From Gemmatimonadota bacterium (GTDB lineage: Bacteria > 4572-55 > J002), in the NCBI GenBank assembly GCA_003697105.1, contig RFFQ01000102.1, forward strand, positions 1 through 50,755: DNA of 50,755 nt, in the 5' to 3' direction. The position numbers were made by a program, and so were the translations under genes. Under the pieces are notes generated by a model. It saw only the letters and a program-made list of their open reading frames with translations, searched no databases and was not told the origin of the DNA. Positions 35,353 to 44,668 of the stretch are shown in pieces. The stretch's first letter is position 1. Each line of letters opens with the position of its first letter.

Positions 35353-36447
35353 TTACAGGGATTCTGCTTTTTCAAATGCCTCCGCTGCTTTTTCCGCGTC
35401 GCCCATTTTACGGTAGATATTGCCCATCAATTGGTAGGCCTCTTTGTAAGTGTTATCAATGGAAATTGCCTCTGATACGGCATTTAGGGCATCTGCCAAC
35501 TGATTTTGGTGAAGATACAAGTGGGCGAGCTGGTAATGGCTAATTTTGTCCGTGGGATCGCTTTGTATGGCTTTTTGATATGCTGTAATTGCTTGATCAT
35601 ACTCTTCTAACCATGTGGCACTGGCGCCGATACCCTGCCATGCCTTCCCATTCATGGGGGCAATGTTGGTGATGGCAGTATAATGAGCGATAGCACTTTG
35701 ATAATCGCCCTGTCGCTGTTCACAATTGGCTAGATCAAATAGTGTCGAGATCGAGAACGGATTGAGGTCGATCAGTTCCTTCAAGATGGGAATAGCGGCT
35801 TCACAATTTCCTTGTGCCAGATACGCTTTCGCCAATTTTTCACGGATTTTCGCATCGTTGGGGCGCAGTTCCATTACTTTTTGATAACTCGCGACGGCTT
35901 TATCGTACTCATGGGTCCGATTATAAAATTCTGCCAGCAGTTCATACCATTGGGGATTATCACTATCCGTTTGGGTCATCCGTTCCAACTGGTTTTTGGC
36001 TTCATCCGCCATGTTCAATTCTACGTAGGCGGCGGTGAGGTAGCGGTTTGCATCTTTATGATGGGGATCGAGCGCGACGGCTTTTTTTGCTAAATTGAGG
36101 ACTTCTGAATAGTTACCCTGCTCGGCATATTCATCTGCTTGATTGAGGTAGATGCGGATTTTGTAAGGGGTGATCAAAGCGTGCCAGAATTCTTCTTTGC
36201 TTGGATCAATGTGTGCTTCGGCTTGCTCAAAATATGCTAGTGCATTGGCATCATCTCCGTTGCGGTAATAGGCGCACGCTGTATAAAACAGCCCTTCACT
36301 GGATGTTAGATGAGAAAATTCCTCGATTGCGGTTTCAAAATCACCGGAGTTATACGCATATTGACCCCGTTCCAAGGCTTTGTTGGCACATCCACTCAGG
36401 GTAAGGCTGATCCAGCACATCAATGTAACCGGTAATACCGTTTTCAT
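35353..36447 (-). CDS. TPR-repeat lipoprotein
   Basis: A 364-residue protein with signal MKTVLPVTLMCWISLTLSGC and lipobox Cys20, followed by about eight TPR-like helical pairs (GQYAYNSGDFETAIEEF, YYRNGDDANALAYFEQAEAH, AIQSDPTDKISHYQLAHLYL). The start at 36447 follows GAGG with nine bases; the open frame upstream lacks a signal. It is first in the operon with trkA and trkH, although a link between an outer-membrane-side TPR scaffold and K+ uptake is not known. A hairpin and promoter upstream suggest attenuation. Confidence 0.8.
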   Translation of the reverse strand: MKTVLPVTLMCWISLTLSGCANKALERGQYAYNSGDFETAIEEFSHLTSSEGLFYTACAYYRNGDDANALAYFEQAEAHIDPSKEEFWHALITPYKIRIYLNQADEYAEQGNYSEVLNLAKKAVALDPHHKDANRYLTAAYVELNMADEAKNQLERMTQTDSDNPQWYELLAEFYNRTHEYDKAVASYQKVMELRPNDAKIREKLAKAYLAQGNCEAAIPILKELIDLNPFSISTLFDLANCEQRQGDYQSAIAHYTAITNIAPMNGKAWQGIGASATWLEEYDQAITAYQKAIQSDPTDKISHYQLAHLYLHQNQLADALNAVSEAISIDNTYKEAYQLMGNIYRKMGDAEKAAEAFEKAESL

Positions 36448-36481
36448 ATATCGTAACCTCAATTTACGTGTTAAAAAAATA

Positions 36482-36513
36482 AAACCCCGTGAAGACGATC
36501 CGGGGTGGGGTTT
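36482..36513 (-). terminator. Attenuator-like hairpin ahead of the TPR-trkA-trkH operon
   Basis: On the minus strand AAACCCC (36513-36507) pairs with GGGGTTT (36488-36482), followed by TATTTTTTTAA. This is an intrinsic-terminator form only 34 bp before the TPR start and just downstream of a promoter. No minus-strand gene ends here, so it would act in the leader. Confidence 0.55.
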
Positions 36514-36557
36514 GAAGGCGGGGAAGCGGGCAACATCACTCCTGCGATGGGTAAAAT

Positions 36558-36586
36558 AGTATAAAGCCAAAAGCTGAGCAAGTGAA
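36558..36586 (-). promoter_or_regulatory. Candidate promoter of the TPR-trkA-trkH operon
   Basis: Minus strand -35 TTCACT (36586-36581), a 17-bp spacer and -10 TATACT (36563-36558). The start would lie some 40 bp before the attenuator hairpin. The rest of the 333-bp gap 36448-36780 holds only this promoter pair and hairpin; no RNA gene or known riboswitch was recognised. Confidence 0.45.
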
Positions 36587-36702
36587 AAATCGGCTCGTCT
36601 TCTCTCCATTCCCGAAGCGGGCGCTACGGCGAGGATAACATGCCCAACATCCGTTTGTAAGGTGAATATCCTCATATAGTTACGCCTATAATCAGAAATA
36701 TC

Positions 36703-36731
36703 TTGACGAACCGGATTCTCTCTGGTATCAT
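36703..36731 (+). promoter_or_regulatory. Sigma-70-type promoter of the DUF2273-comB pair
   Basis: The -35 TTGACG (36703-36708), a 17-bp spacer and -10 TATCAT (36726-36731) each differ from consensus at one base. It lies 49 bp before the first start, divergent from the TPR operon promoter. Confidence 0.65.
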
Positions 36732-36780
36732 AAGCCCCGGTAAATAATCAACCTATTCATTTGGTTCGCATGAGGTCATT

Positions 36781-36966
36781 ATGATACTAGGCGGTACGCC
36801 CCTGCGCGGTAAGATTATCGGCTCGGTGCTGGGTTTGGCGTGTGGGATCAGTTATCTGGCTTTTGGATTTTGGGATACCCTGATTTTATTCATGTTGATG
36901 GGTATTGGTTTTTTCATTGGAAAATTCTATGATGACCGGGCGGAGATTTTCACCGATGAAGATTGA
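36781..36966 (+). CDS. DUF2273-like small membrane protein
   Basis: A 61-residue protein with two hydrophobic helices (IIGSVLGLACGISYLAFGFWDTLILFMLMGIGFFIG) and an acidic tail (FYDDRAEIFTDED). The FWDTLI...GIGFFIGKFYD pattern matches DUF2273, a small membrane protein often found with Asp23-type envelope proteins, but no Asp23 gene is near. Its stop overlaps the comB start by 11 bases, so translation is coupled. A promoter sits 49 bp upstream. Confidence 0.75.
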   Translation: MILGGTPLRGKIIGSVLGLACGISYLAFGFWDTLILFMLMGIGFFIGKFYDDRAEIFTDED

Positions 36967-37693
36967 TGTTTTTCTGATTCCGGGTTCTATTGAGGCAGTT
37001 CCCAAGGATGTACCCGGTGTGATAATTGATGTGCTTCGCGCCAGTTCTTCCATTATCACTGCCTTGGAAAACGGTTGTGGGCGAATTATCCCCACCGATA
37101 GTACCGAATCCGCGAAAAAACTTGCGGTTTCATTGGGTGGTGGCGAAGATATTTTGCTGTGTGGGGAGCGGAAAGGGCAGTTGATTGAAGGGTTTCATAT
37201 CGGTAATTCACCCGCAGAGTACACCGCCGAGCGCGTGGGCAACCGAATCCTGATCTATACGACTACGAACGGCACCGGGGCGATTCTCCGGTGTAAAGCG
37301 GCGGAACCCCTCTATATCGGCGGTTTTTTGAATGTAGATGCGCTGGCAGACCATCTGGTACAGAACACGGATGCCTTTTTTATTTTGTGCGCCGGTAATA
37401 ATAATCAATTTTCGTTGGATGATACCGTATGCGCCGGCATGTTGGTGGGGGCAATTCAGCAGCGTGTTACGGAATTAGAACTAACCGATAGCGGGTTGGC
37501 GGCACTCAACCTGTATCAGGCTTATAAAACCAACCTGTTAGGCATGATGCGGGAGTCCGAACATGGACAGACCTTAATCAATTTGGGTATGGAAGATGAC
37601 TTATCCCTTTGTGCGCAAACCAATGTGAGCCGGGTGATTCCAACGTTTACCGATGGGCGGATTACGGCGACAGTTTCCGCCGTGCCTGATTAA
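36956..37693 (+). CDS. comB: ComB-family 2-phosphosulfolactate phosphatase
   Basis: A 245-residue enzyme of the ComB family, which in methanogens converts 2-phosphosulfolactate to sulfolactate in coenzyme M synthesis and occurs in many bacteria with less clear roles. Family features are VIIDVLRASSSIITAL, CGERKGQLIEGFHIGNSP, TTTNGTGA and CAGNNNQFSLDDTVCAG. The start at 36956 gives the expected MKIDVF; longer starts would run into the upstream gene. It overlaps that gene by 11 bp. Its 3' end overlaps a convergent gene by 32 bp. No other coenzyme M genes are present. Confidence 0.88.
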   Translation: MKIDVFLIPGSIEAVPKDVPGVIIDVLRASSSIITALENGCGRIIPTDSTESAKKLAVSLGGGEDILLCGERKGQLIEGFHIGNSPAEYTAERVGNRILIYTTTNGTGAILRCKAAEPLYIGGFLNVDALADHLVQNTDAFFILCAGNNNQFSLDDTVCAGMLVGAIQQRVTELELTDSGLAALNLYQAYKTNLLGMMRESEHGQTLINLGMEDDLSLCAQTNVSRVIPTFTDGRITATVSAVPD

Positions 37694-39692
37694 GAAATTG
37701 GGCAATGCGACCCCGGCTGGGGGATGCCGGCGCCAATTGTAGATACCGCTCCCAGTACTGTATCGCCGCTGCAAAGTCGCCTTCTTGATAGGTTAATAAA
37801 CCCAAATATTTGTAAGGCTCCGGGTAATTTGGTGCCAGTTGTAGCGCGGTTTGATATTCAAATCGCGCTTTTTCGTTTTGTCCGGTTCGCGCGTATGCCT
37901 GCCCCAAATTACAGCGAATATCCGGCTTATCCGACCGAATTTCCACCGCTTTTTCCAAATAGGTTATCGCCTTTTCAAACTCCTGCCGGTAAAAGTAGGC
38001 TGTGCCTAAATTATTATAAACATACTCCCGGTTCAGTCCCGATTTCCCCCAATCCAACTTGACTGCCCGTTCGTAGTACTGGATCGCTGTTTCAAAATCC
38101 TGCTGGTAAAAATAGATATTGCCCAGATTTGTCAGCGTGCGGATTTGGTTTGGTTCTAATTTCAGGGATTGCTCATAATGATGTGCGGCTTGCGCCAGAT
38201 CACCCCGTTCCCGGTACACATTGCCTAAATAAAAATGAGCATGCGGGTTGTTGGGGTCAACTTTCAGCGCGGCACTCCATAGGGTGTAATTGGATTTCCA
38301 ATCGCCGTTGCGATCAATCGTTTTAAACCCATATAACCCGATTAACAGAGCCAACACGCCAATCCCGAGGGGGCGAAACCGTTTGTTAATTAGCCATGCC
38401 CACAACCCGTACCCCACCAGCAAACAAAATCCAACAGAAGGCAGATAAAGATAGCGTTCCGCTACGAAATAAGCGGCGGGAATGAGGTTGGAAACCGGTA
38501 GCAGGTTGATCAGATAAAATCCCAGTGCAAACGTAATCAAACGGGAACGACGGAAACTCCAAATCATTACACTAAGCACAAGTATGATCAAGCCAAGAGA
38601 AAAAAGCACCGCCGGTTCATACCATGATTCAGAAGGTATCAAGTATTGGTCTGCCGAGAGGTTCGCCGGAAAGATCAGAAGCTGTAAATTGTGCCAAAAG
38701 GAGCGAATGGTAGTGAACAGTACGCGATCATAGGTCAAGCCGCGTGTCTGCTCCGCGCTAAACAGATAAAGAAAGCGTTCCGTGAGATTTTTGCTGATTT
38801 GGGGTAGATGTGGTGCGTATTTGATCAGCGGAATCAACAGAAATAAACATGAGAGAGCCGCACCGGTCTTAAACAATACGCTGGTTGCTGTTGAACGGGC
38901 TGAAACCCACCGGACGATGACCGGTAAGGTTAATGCCACTAAAAAGGTTATCCCAATATAAATGGGGCGGGCACTGATGTAGTTGGCAAAGGCGAAGCCG
39001 GCAACCATAAAGTACATGATGTAACGTGGTACATAAGGTTTGATTTCCCTCCACGTCTGAATCCGAAAACAGCAATCAAAACCGATTAATACCAGCGGCA
39101 GCGTGATTGCCACCTCTTTGGAGAGTAAGGCGAAGACAAACGCCACGGTTGAGAGCATGTCCCACCCTAACCGGTTGGGCAAATAGGCGTAAAATGCGGC
39201 TAAAAAGAACACGGTTACCAGCATTTCTTTTCGGTTGGCAATTCCGGCAACGGCTTCGGTGTGAACCGGATGCGCCGCGAAGAGAAGGACAACGATTAGG
39301 GCAAATAGGAAGCTCGACGTCTCGCGCGTTTGCCAAATCCCCATCGTTTGAAGACGAACCAACCACGCATAGAGCATGAGGCACGCCAATATATGCCAAA
39401 TGACATTCCACAAATGGAATCCAACCGGATTTAAGCCCCACACCGCATAATCGATCATAAACGTCACTGTGCGCAAGGGACGCCCATCATGGAGAATTTG
39501 TTTGAGATTTCCCATATCCTGAATCAGTGGATTTTCCACAATTAGATGGGTGTCATCGTACACAAACTCAAATTCGGGGCTAAGTGTATTACCGTACAGC
39601 ACCAAATTGATCAAAATGATGATACCGCAGGCGAAAAGGTGTATGTGCGGCTGTTTCAACTGTCGCTTGGCGGGCATGGATGGTTTGGGCAT
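37662..39692 (-). CDS. TMTC-like membrane protein with C-terminal TPRs
   Basis: A 676-residue protein: about ten to twelve membrane helices in the first 450 residues, then six TPRs (HFYLGNVYRERGDLAQAAHHY, TNLGNIYFYQQDFETAIQYY). The N-terminal loop FVYDDTHLIVENPLI carries the acidic pair seen in GT-C glycosyltransferases and the TMTC/DUF1736 family, whose animal members O-mannosylate proteins. The bacterial role is uncertain, probably glycosyl transfer from a lipid donor. It ends the long minus gene run and overlaps convergent comB by 32 bp. The ribosome binding site is weak. Confidence 0.75.
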   Translation of the reverse strand: MPKPSMPAKRQLKQPHIHLFACGIIILINLVLYGNTLSPEFEFVYDDTHLIVENPLIQDMGNLKQILHDGRPLRTVTFMIDYAVWGLNPVGFHLWNVIWHILACLMLYAWLVRLQTMGIWQTRETSSFLFALIVVLLFAAHPVHTEAVAGIANRKEMLVTVFFLAAFYAYLPNRLGWDMLSTVAFVFALLSKEVAITLPLVLIGFDCCFRIQTWREIKPYVPRYIMYFMVAGFAFANYISARPIYIGITFLVALTLPVIVRWVSARSTATSVLFKTGAALSCLFLLIPLIKYAPHLPQISKNLTERFLYLFSAEQTRGLTYDRVLFTTIRSFWHNLQLLIFPANLSADQYLIPSESWYEPAVLFSLGLIILVLSVMIWSFRRSRLITFALGFYLINLLPVSNLIPAAYFVAERYLYLPSVGFCLLVGYGLWAWLINKRFRPLGIGVLALLIGLYGFKTIDRNGDWKSNYTLWSAALKVDPNNPHAHFYLGNVYRERGDLAQAAHHYEQSLKLEPNQIRTLTNLGNIYFYQQDFETAIQYYERAVKLDWGKSGLNREYVYNNLGTAYFYRQEFEKAITYLEKAVEIRSDKPDIRCNLGQAYARTGQNEKARFEYQTALQLAPNYPEPYKYLGLLTYQEGDFAAAIQYWERYLQLAPASPSRGRIAQFLNQARRKLSP

Positions 39693-39735
39693 AATCCGTG
39701 GTGTGGGGTTGGGGTGAATATAGCGAACGTCTTTC

Positions 39736-41049
39736 CTATTGGTATTGCCGGATTACGTCGTAAATCACATTTGTTCCGAATTCAATTGATTTTACCGGTA
39801 CGCGCTCATTGGCGGCGTGGATCATCTGCAACGGATTCATGTCCGGTGGGAGATTCAGCGGCAGATAGCCATAGGTCTGGATGCCCAATTTGGCAAAATG
39901 ACGACCATCTGTCACCGCCGGCATAAGATAGGGAATGGGTGTACCATCTGGATCCGCCGCTTTGAGAACAGAAGCAAGTAGATCGAATTTATCCATGTTC
40001 ATCGGGGTCGGTACCGGCTCGTAATGCAAAATTTCCAATTGACCGGTGTTGCCGATGATTTGCCGGACTTCGGTGACCATGTCATCCGCTGTAAAGCCGG
40101 GCAAGAGCCGCCCATCCATTTGCAAGGTGACTTCGCTGGGGATCACATTGATTTTTGTCCCGCCAGAAACAATCGTCGGGTTGACCACATTCCGTATCAT
40201 GGACTCAAAAAAGCGTCCTTGGCTACCGAATCCCTCTAAGGTTTGGAAGCTCATCGTGGGGTCTGCTATCTGCTCAAAAATAGCGTTCATGGGTTCGGGT
40301 AGATGGTGGGCGATGGTTTCCAACATCTGTTTGACTACCAAATTGATATGGATGGGCAACGGGTATTGGTCTAACTGTTTTAGGATATATCCTAACTGCG
40401 CCATTACGCCGCCTCGTAGCGGGACTGCGCCATGCCCCGACCCGCCGTGAATGGTCAATTTTAGTTGGCATAACTGCTTTTCTGCCACTTGAATCAGATA
40501 AAATTTGTGTTGCCCGATGTAAATCGGGAAGCCGCCAAATTCGCCGATGGCGTATTTTATTCCTTCAAAGTATTCGGGATACTCTTCCACCAGATATTTG
40601 GCACCGTGCGTACCGTGAGCTTCTTCGTCGCTGAGGGCGCAAAAAATCAGATCACCTGCCGGTTGAATTCCTTCGGCTTTGGCACGCATGAATGCCGCCA
40701 ACATCATTGCTACGCCACCCTTCATGTCGAGTGTGCCTCGTCCCCACAGGGTTTTATCAATAATCAGTCCTTCAAAGGCCGGGTAATCCCACATTTGGTC
40801 ATGGGTGGGGACGACGTCCACATGTCCGTAAAGCAGGAGCGGAGGTGCGTTTCCGCGTCCTTTTAACCGGCTGATGAGATTGGGGCGTTCCGGTTGTTCA
40901 CCCAACAAGATGGTCTCCATGCCCACACCGCGAATCAATTGTTCGATATAGTGGATGCACTCCCGTTCATTCCCAGGTGGATTGGTGGTGTCAAACCGGA
41001 TCAATTTTTGAAGCAACTCAACAGGTCGCTGATAGATGGTCGTATCCAT
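39736..41049 (-). CDS. M20-family metallopeptidase (ArgE/DapE/ACY1-like)
   Basis: A 437-residue amidohydrolase. The di-zinc site appears as LLLYGHVDVVPTHD (His, Asp), WGRGTLDMKGG (bridging Asp), the catalytic Glu pair SDEEAHGTHGAKYL and a C-terminal His in VTDGRHFAKLG. The lid/dimerisation domain (IHGGSGHGAVPLRGG) is present. Members deacylate amino acids or cleave dipeptides; the substrate is not predictable. GAGG precedes the ATG. It lies 24 bp after the LpxH-like gene, probably in one transcript. Confidence 0.88.
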   Translation of the reverse strand: MDTTIYQRPVELLQKLIRFDTTNPPGNERECIHYIEQLIRGVGMETILLGEQPERPNLISRLKGRGNAPPLLLYGHVDVVPTHDQMWDYPAFEGLIIDKTLWGRGTLDMKGGVAMMLAAFMRAKAEGIQPAGDLIFCALSDEEAHGTHGAKYLVEEYPEYFEGIKYAIGEFGGFPIYIGQHKFYLIQVAEKQLCQLKLTIHGGSGHGAVPLRGGVMAQLGYILKQLDQYPLPIHINLVVKQMLETIAHHLPEPMNAIFEQIADPTMSFQTLEGFGSQGRFFESMIRNVVNPTIVSGGTKINVIPSEVTLQMDGRLLPGFTADDMVTEVRQIIGNTGQLEILHYEPVPTPMNMDKFDLLASVLKAADPDGTPIPYLMPAVTDGRHFAKLGIQTYGYLPLNLPPDMNPLQMIHAANERVPVKSIEFGTNVIYDVIRQYQ

Positions 41050-41073
41050 GATCGTTCCTCTTTTTTCTAGTCT

Positions 41074-41802
41074 TTATCCCTCAAAGGTGTGGAGGGAAAA
41101 TCCCGCTGGGGAGAGTGTGGCGTAGGTAAATTGGTGAATCCAATCCCCCGTGTTGATGTACCATCCGTCCAGAATGGGGGTAATTTCCGGTTTATGGCGA
41201 TGTCCCATAATCACCGCCCGGCAACCTTCACCGATGCGTTCCGCGGCAAACTCGTAATAATCCTGATCGTCCAATATCTGTTGTTTAGAGGTGGTATAAA
41301 ACCGGCTGGTATGGGACGTTTTTTTAGCGATTCGGAACGCAAGGTCTGGGTGCAATAGCCGGAATAATTTGATATTAATTGGGTTGCGTAATACCCGCTT
41401 CAAAAAGCGATAGCCCCGATCCCGCTTTAAAATACCATCCCCGTGATGGAGGTAAATCCGTTGCCCAAAATGGGTTACGATGGCTTCATCCGGGTAAAAC
41501 ACAATCGGGGTTTCCTCCGCTAAAAATTGACCCGCCCAAAAATCATGGTTGCCGGCAAAAAAAGCTGTGGGAACCACCTTCGCGAGCTGTTCCAAGCGGC
41601 AAATTAACCGGAAATGCTGGCGCGGCATCACGTAAGTATAATTATACCAAAAATCGAACAGATCGCCCATGATGTAAACTGCACCGGCATGATCGTATAA
41701 ATGATCCAGAAAGCGGAACAGTTTGGCAGTGCGCTCTTTTTCCGTTTCGGAATCTGCATTACCCAGATGTACATCAGCGAAAAAATAGACCGGTTTTTCC
41801 AT
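41074..41802 (-). CDS. LpxH-like UDP-2,3-diacylglucosamine diphosphatase
   Basis: A 242-residue calcineurin-type phosphoesterase. Metal motifs run in order: FFADVHLG, YIMGDLFDFWYNY, FFAGNHDFW, YLHHGDGIL and IMGHRHKP. LpxH cleaves UDP-2,3-diacylglucosamine to lipid X in lipid A synthesis at the inner membrane face; LpxG/LpxI are other solutions, and some members of this subfamily are less certain. The start at 41802 gives MEKPVYFFADVHLG. It follows the reductase gene by 4 bp. Presence fits an LPS-bearing diderm. Confidence 0.82.
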   Translation of the reverse strand: MEKPVYFFADVHLGNADSETEKERTAKLFRFLDHLYDHAGAVYIMGDLFDFWYNYTYVMPRQHFRLICRLEQLAKVVPTAFFAGNHDFWAGQFLAEETPIVFYPDEAIVTHFGQRIYLHHGDGILKRDRGYRFLKRVLRNPINIKLFRLLHPDLAFRIAKKTSHTSRFYTTSKQQILDDQDYYEFAAERIGEGCRAVIMGHRHKPEITPILDGWYINTGDWIHQFTYATLSPAGFSLHTFEG

Positions 41803-41806
41803 CACG

Positions 41807-42829
41807 TCATTCCACCACAAGCACTACTTTGCCGGTAGATTTGCCACTTCGCAGATGATCCACCGCCTGCGGCGCCGCGGTAAACGGGAATGACTGCCCA
41901 ATGAACGGTGGCTCTAATTCCAAGCGGTCTAATGCGTCGATCATCTCCTTGAATAAATTGACCTGATCATACAACCAAATCAGATTAAATGCCATTACCG
42001 ATTTGTTATCACCTGCCATTTTCATGGGATCGTACAACGGACGGCGCAGGTATTTTAGTGCTAGCCGGAGCGGGTTCGGGCGATCACCGTGGGGCGTAAA
42101 TTCTGCGGACCCATAGACCACCAACCGGCTCATGGGAGAAAGGAGCTTATACGTATCCTTTTGCACGTGCCCCCCAATGGCATCCAGTGCGAGGTCTAGG
42201 CGTTCCCCGTTGAGAATCGATTTTACCTGTTCGACCCAATTCGGGGTGCGCACCACGACCTGATTGAATCCCATCGTTTTGAGGCGGTCTATTTTTGCCG
42301 GATTTCCCACCGTGCCGAGAGGGTTCGCTCCCAGTTTTTGGCAGATGCGCATTGCCTGCAGTCCGACCCCACCAGCGGCACTGTGAATCAGCACATTTTG
42401 CCCCGGGCGCACATCCCCCAGTGGCTTGAGGGCATAATAGGCGGTGAGGGTTTGCACCGGATACGCCGCGCCTTGCTCAAAGCTCCAGCCTTCCGGCAGG
42501 GGGAGGCAATATGCCGGTTTAATATCGATCACGCTGGCATAGCCGCCGAAGCGCGTCACACCCATCACTGCGCTCCCAAATTTTACATCTTCCACGGCAT
42601 CCCCGGTGCAGATGACCGTGCCGGCAAATTCCAAACCGGGGATAAAATCCGTTTTCGGTGCGGCGGCATACAGCCCAATAATACCGAATATATCCGCGAA
42701 ATTCAACCCGACTGCCCGCACCTGCACCCGCACGTGATCGGGCTTCAGGGCGGGTAACGCTTCCGATTGCAATTGCAAATCGCTAAAGGACTTTGCGCGG
42801 GCGGTCTTCCATACTTGACGATGACTCAT
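41807..42829 (-). CDS. VAT-1-like MDR-superfamily oxidoreductase (quinone reductase type)
   Basis: A 340-residue medium-chain reductase. The N-terminal catalytic domain has VRAVGLNFADIFGIIGLY and PGLEFAGTV. The Rossmann motif is IHSAAGGVGLQAMRICQ, fitting NAD(P)H binding. The zinc ligands of alcohol dehydrogenases are missing, placing it with quinone oxidoreductase/VAT-1 proteins. The late region LYDPMKMAGDNKSVMAFNL is VAT-1-like. The start at 42829 overlaps the methyltransferase stop in ATGA. It is the fourth gene of the PTPS-like/GT4/methyltransferase unit, where it would reduce a product intermediate. Confidence 0.82.
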   Translation of the reverse strand: MSHRQVWKTARAKSFSDLQLQSEALPALKPDHVRVQVRAVGLNFADIFGIIGLYAAAPKTDFIPGLEFAGTVICTGDAVEDVKFGSAVMGVTRFGGYASVIDIKPAYCLPLPEGWSFEQGAAYPVQTLTAYYALKPLGDVRPGQNVLIHSAAGGVGLQAMRICQKLGANPLGTVGNPAKIDRLKTMGFNQVVVRTPNWVEQVKSILNGERLDLALDAIGGHVQKDTYKLLSPMSRLVVYGSAEFTPHGDRPNPLRLALKYLRRPLYDPMKMAGDNKSVMAFNLIWLYDQVNLFKEMIDALDRLELEPPFIGQSFPFTAAPQAVDHLRSGKSTGKVVLVVE

Positions 42830-43623
42830 TGGCGTTCCCTGTAGGCGAGTAGGTCTTGATGCCCTACGATTAGGCTTAATTCCTGATGTTCCATTTGGTG
42901 TTTCCGTACCCGGCGCCATGTTTGGAGGCGATTCTGCTGTCCGGGGGGGCAGATTTCCTGCACGGCTAGACTGATCCCCGTGACGAGGGCGGTGAGCATC
43001 GGGGTATCTGCCGGGGTGATCTGCCAATCACTATCGCCGGTGTGGACGGTAAATCCCTTGTTTTTCAATATCTGGCAAACCGTGGGCACTGCACGTGCCC
43101 CCAGCGCGATGCCCAAGCCTTTGTCCTGTTGCATGTGGCGGTGAAACATTACCCGAATCCACTCGTCCAGCGGATGGGCAGGTTGCCATTGTTGCCGCCC
43201 ATCGTAGGTGAGGGTGAAGAAGAAGAGGGTGTTATTGTCACCGGTTGCCCCAACCAGCGCCGCCACCCATTCTGCCGAGACCAAATCCAGCAGCGCCGAT
43301 CCCGTAATCAGATCGACCGGATATAGCTTACGTAAATTTTCGAGATGTGTCAACTCCCATTGGTAAAATGTGCCGGACACCCCGAGTTCTTGAGCGTGCT
43401 GCAGCAGATCGGCGTCATGATCGATAAGTATCCATTGCGACGCCCGCTCCATTCGGGGTTGTAAATAGCGATAGTTTGAGCCTAAACCACATCCCAAGTC
43501 CATGATTCGGAGGGGTGACCGTTCCGGCAAGCGGGCGATCATCTGCTGGGTTAATGGGATTGAGCGGGCGGCGTGATCGAACGGCTCACGGCGGCGGAGC
43601 CACGCGGCATCAAACTGTGCCAT
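42826..43623 (-). CDS. Class I SAM-dependent methyltransferase
   Basis: A 265-residue methyltransferase with motif I LRIMDLGCGLGSNYRYL, the acidic end of strand 2 in WILIDHDADLL and a post-motif region PVDLITGSALLDLV. The N-terminus (AWLRRREPFDHAAR) and the C-terminus resemble small-molecule enzymes rather than rRNA or DNA methylases. The start at 43623 overlaps the glycosyltransferase stop by 14 bases, and its own stop overlaps the reductase start by four bases. The acceptor is not known; it probably modifies the same product as its neighbours. Confidence 0.82.
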   Translation of the reverse strand: MAQFDAAWLRRREPFDHAARSIPLTQQMIARLPERSPLRIMDLGCGLGSNYRYLQPRMERASQWILIDHDADLLQHAQELGVSGTFYQWELTHLENLRKLYPVDLITGSALLDLVSAEWVAALVGATGDNNTLFFFTLTYDGRQQWQPAHPLDEWIRVMFHRHMQQDKGLGIALGARAVPTVCQILKNKGFTVHTGDSDWQITPADTPMLTALVTGISLAVQEICPPGQQNRLQTWRRVRKHQMEHQELSLIVGHQDLLAYRERQ

Positions 43624-44668
43624 AAACCGCCTCAATAAAGGCATTTGTGCTCTGTTGCCACGTGGGGAGCTGCGGGCGCACCTTTTGGCTTAAATGTGCC
43701 AACCGGCGGCGATACTCCGGCTGATCCAGCACCAGCCGCAGTGCCTCTGCCAAGGCTTCCACATCACCGGGGGGAACAAGCACTGCCGCGCCCCGCGTGG
43801 TGAAGGGAATCGCGCCACCGGTGGTACTGACCACCGGTAAACCGGCACTGATCGCCTCGGCAAGTGCCATTCCATACCCTTCGTAGAGCGAGGGAAAGAC
43901 AAACAGGTCGCTCTGGCGGTAAATCCCCCTCAATTTAGCCGGGGAAACCGCACCGGTCAGGTGGATTCGGTGGGATAACCCCTGTTTTTTGATCTGGGTG
44001 CGTAACCGCTCAACCGTTTGCGGTTCCATTGTCAGGGAACCGGCGGCGGTGAAGTGCCAATCGTACGCTTTTAACCGGGCAAGGGCATCCACCAGCACGG
44101 AGTAGCCTTTCCGGTACAGTACATTGGCAACACAGAGCAGGTGCACGGATTGGGAGCGGGACCCCCGCGCCAACCGTTGTGTATTGGTGCCGGGTAAAAC
44201 GGTTGTCACCGGTAAATCCTCCAACTGCCAGAATTGCAGTAATAGGCGCGTAAATGGGCTGGTAACAATCAGTTGATCCATCAATCGAAAGGCAGCTTGT
44301 TCCGCTTGCCGCAACCGGGCTTGCTCCGCCGCGTTGAATTCCGGTTCTTCGCTGTGGGGATGGTGAATCAAGCCGGTAAAATGCAATCGTTCTTTTTCCG
44401 GGCGGATCACCTCCGCGGCGCCTGCCAGCATCAGCCCATCTATAACGACGAGCGAGCCGTCCGGGATGTACCAAAATGCCCGGGCGAATGCCGCTTTATC
44501 TTCCGCCCGCGGGCTGGGAAATGTGCCCGGAACTTCATGTACTTCCACATAAATGCCCCGCCGCCGGATGCCATCGATGATCTGCTTGTCATACAGCGTA
44601 CCACCGGTAAGGCTCTCCAGAGAACCCGGTACTATAAAATGGAGGGGTCGATCATATTTGATTTTCAT
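43610..44668 (-). CDS. GT4-family glycosyltransferase
   Basis: A 352-residue GT-B enzyme. The N-terminal acceptor domain starts [20 protein letters not shown]. The donor domain has [27 protein letters not shown] and the GT4 E-x7-E region [23 protein letters not shown] followed by [12 protein letters not shown]. It retains the anomeric configuration of a nucleotide sugar. It overlaps the PTPS-like gene by 17 bp upstream and the methyltransferase by 14 bp downstream. In this context it likely glycosylates a small molecule rather than a polysaccharide. Confidence 0.85.
   Translation of the reverse strand: MKIKYDRPLHFIVPGSLESLTGGTLYDKQIIDGIRRRGIYVEVHEVPGTFPSPRAEDKAAFARAFWYIPDGSLVVIDGLMLAGAAEVIRPEKERLHFTGLIHHPHSEEPEFNAAEQARLRQAEQAAFRLMDQLIVTSPFTRLLLQFWQLEDLPVTTVLPGTNTQRLARGSRSQSVHLLCVANVLYRKGYSVLVDALARLKAYDWHFTAAGSLTMEPQTVERLRTQIKKQGLSHRIHLTGAVSPAKLRGIYRQSDLFVFPSLYEGYGMALAEAISAGLPVVSTTGGAIPFTTRGAAVLVPPGDVEALAEALRLVLDQPEYRRRLAHLSQKVRPQLPTWQQSTNAFIEAVYGTV

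Noticed and set aside
36514-36780. Known riboswitch in the TPR-trk leader
   Set aside because: I compared it by eye with c-di-GMP, c-di-AMP and Moco-type cores and found no matching conserved sequence.
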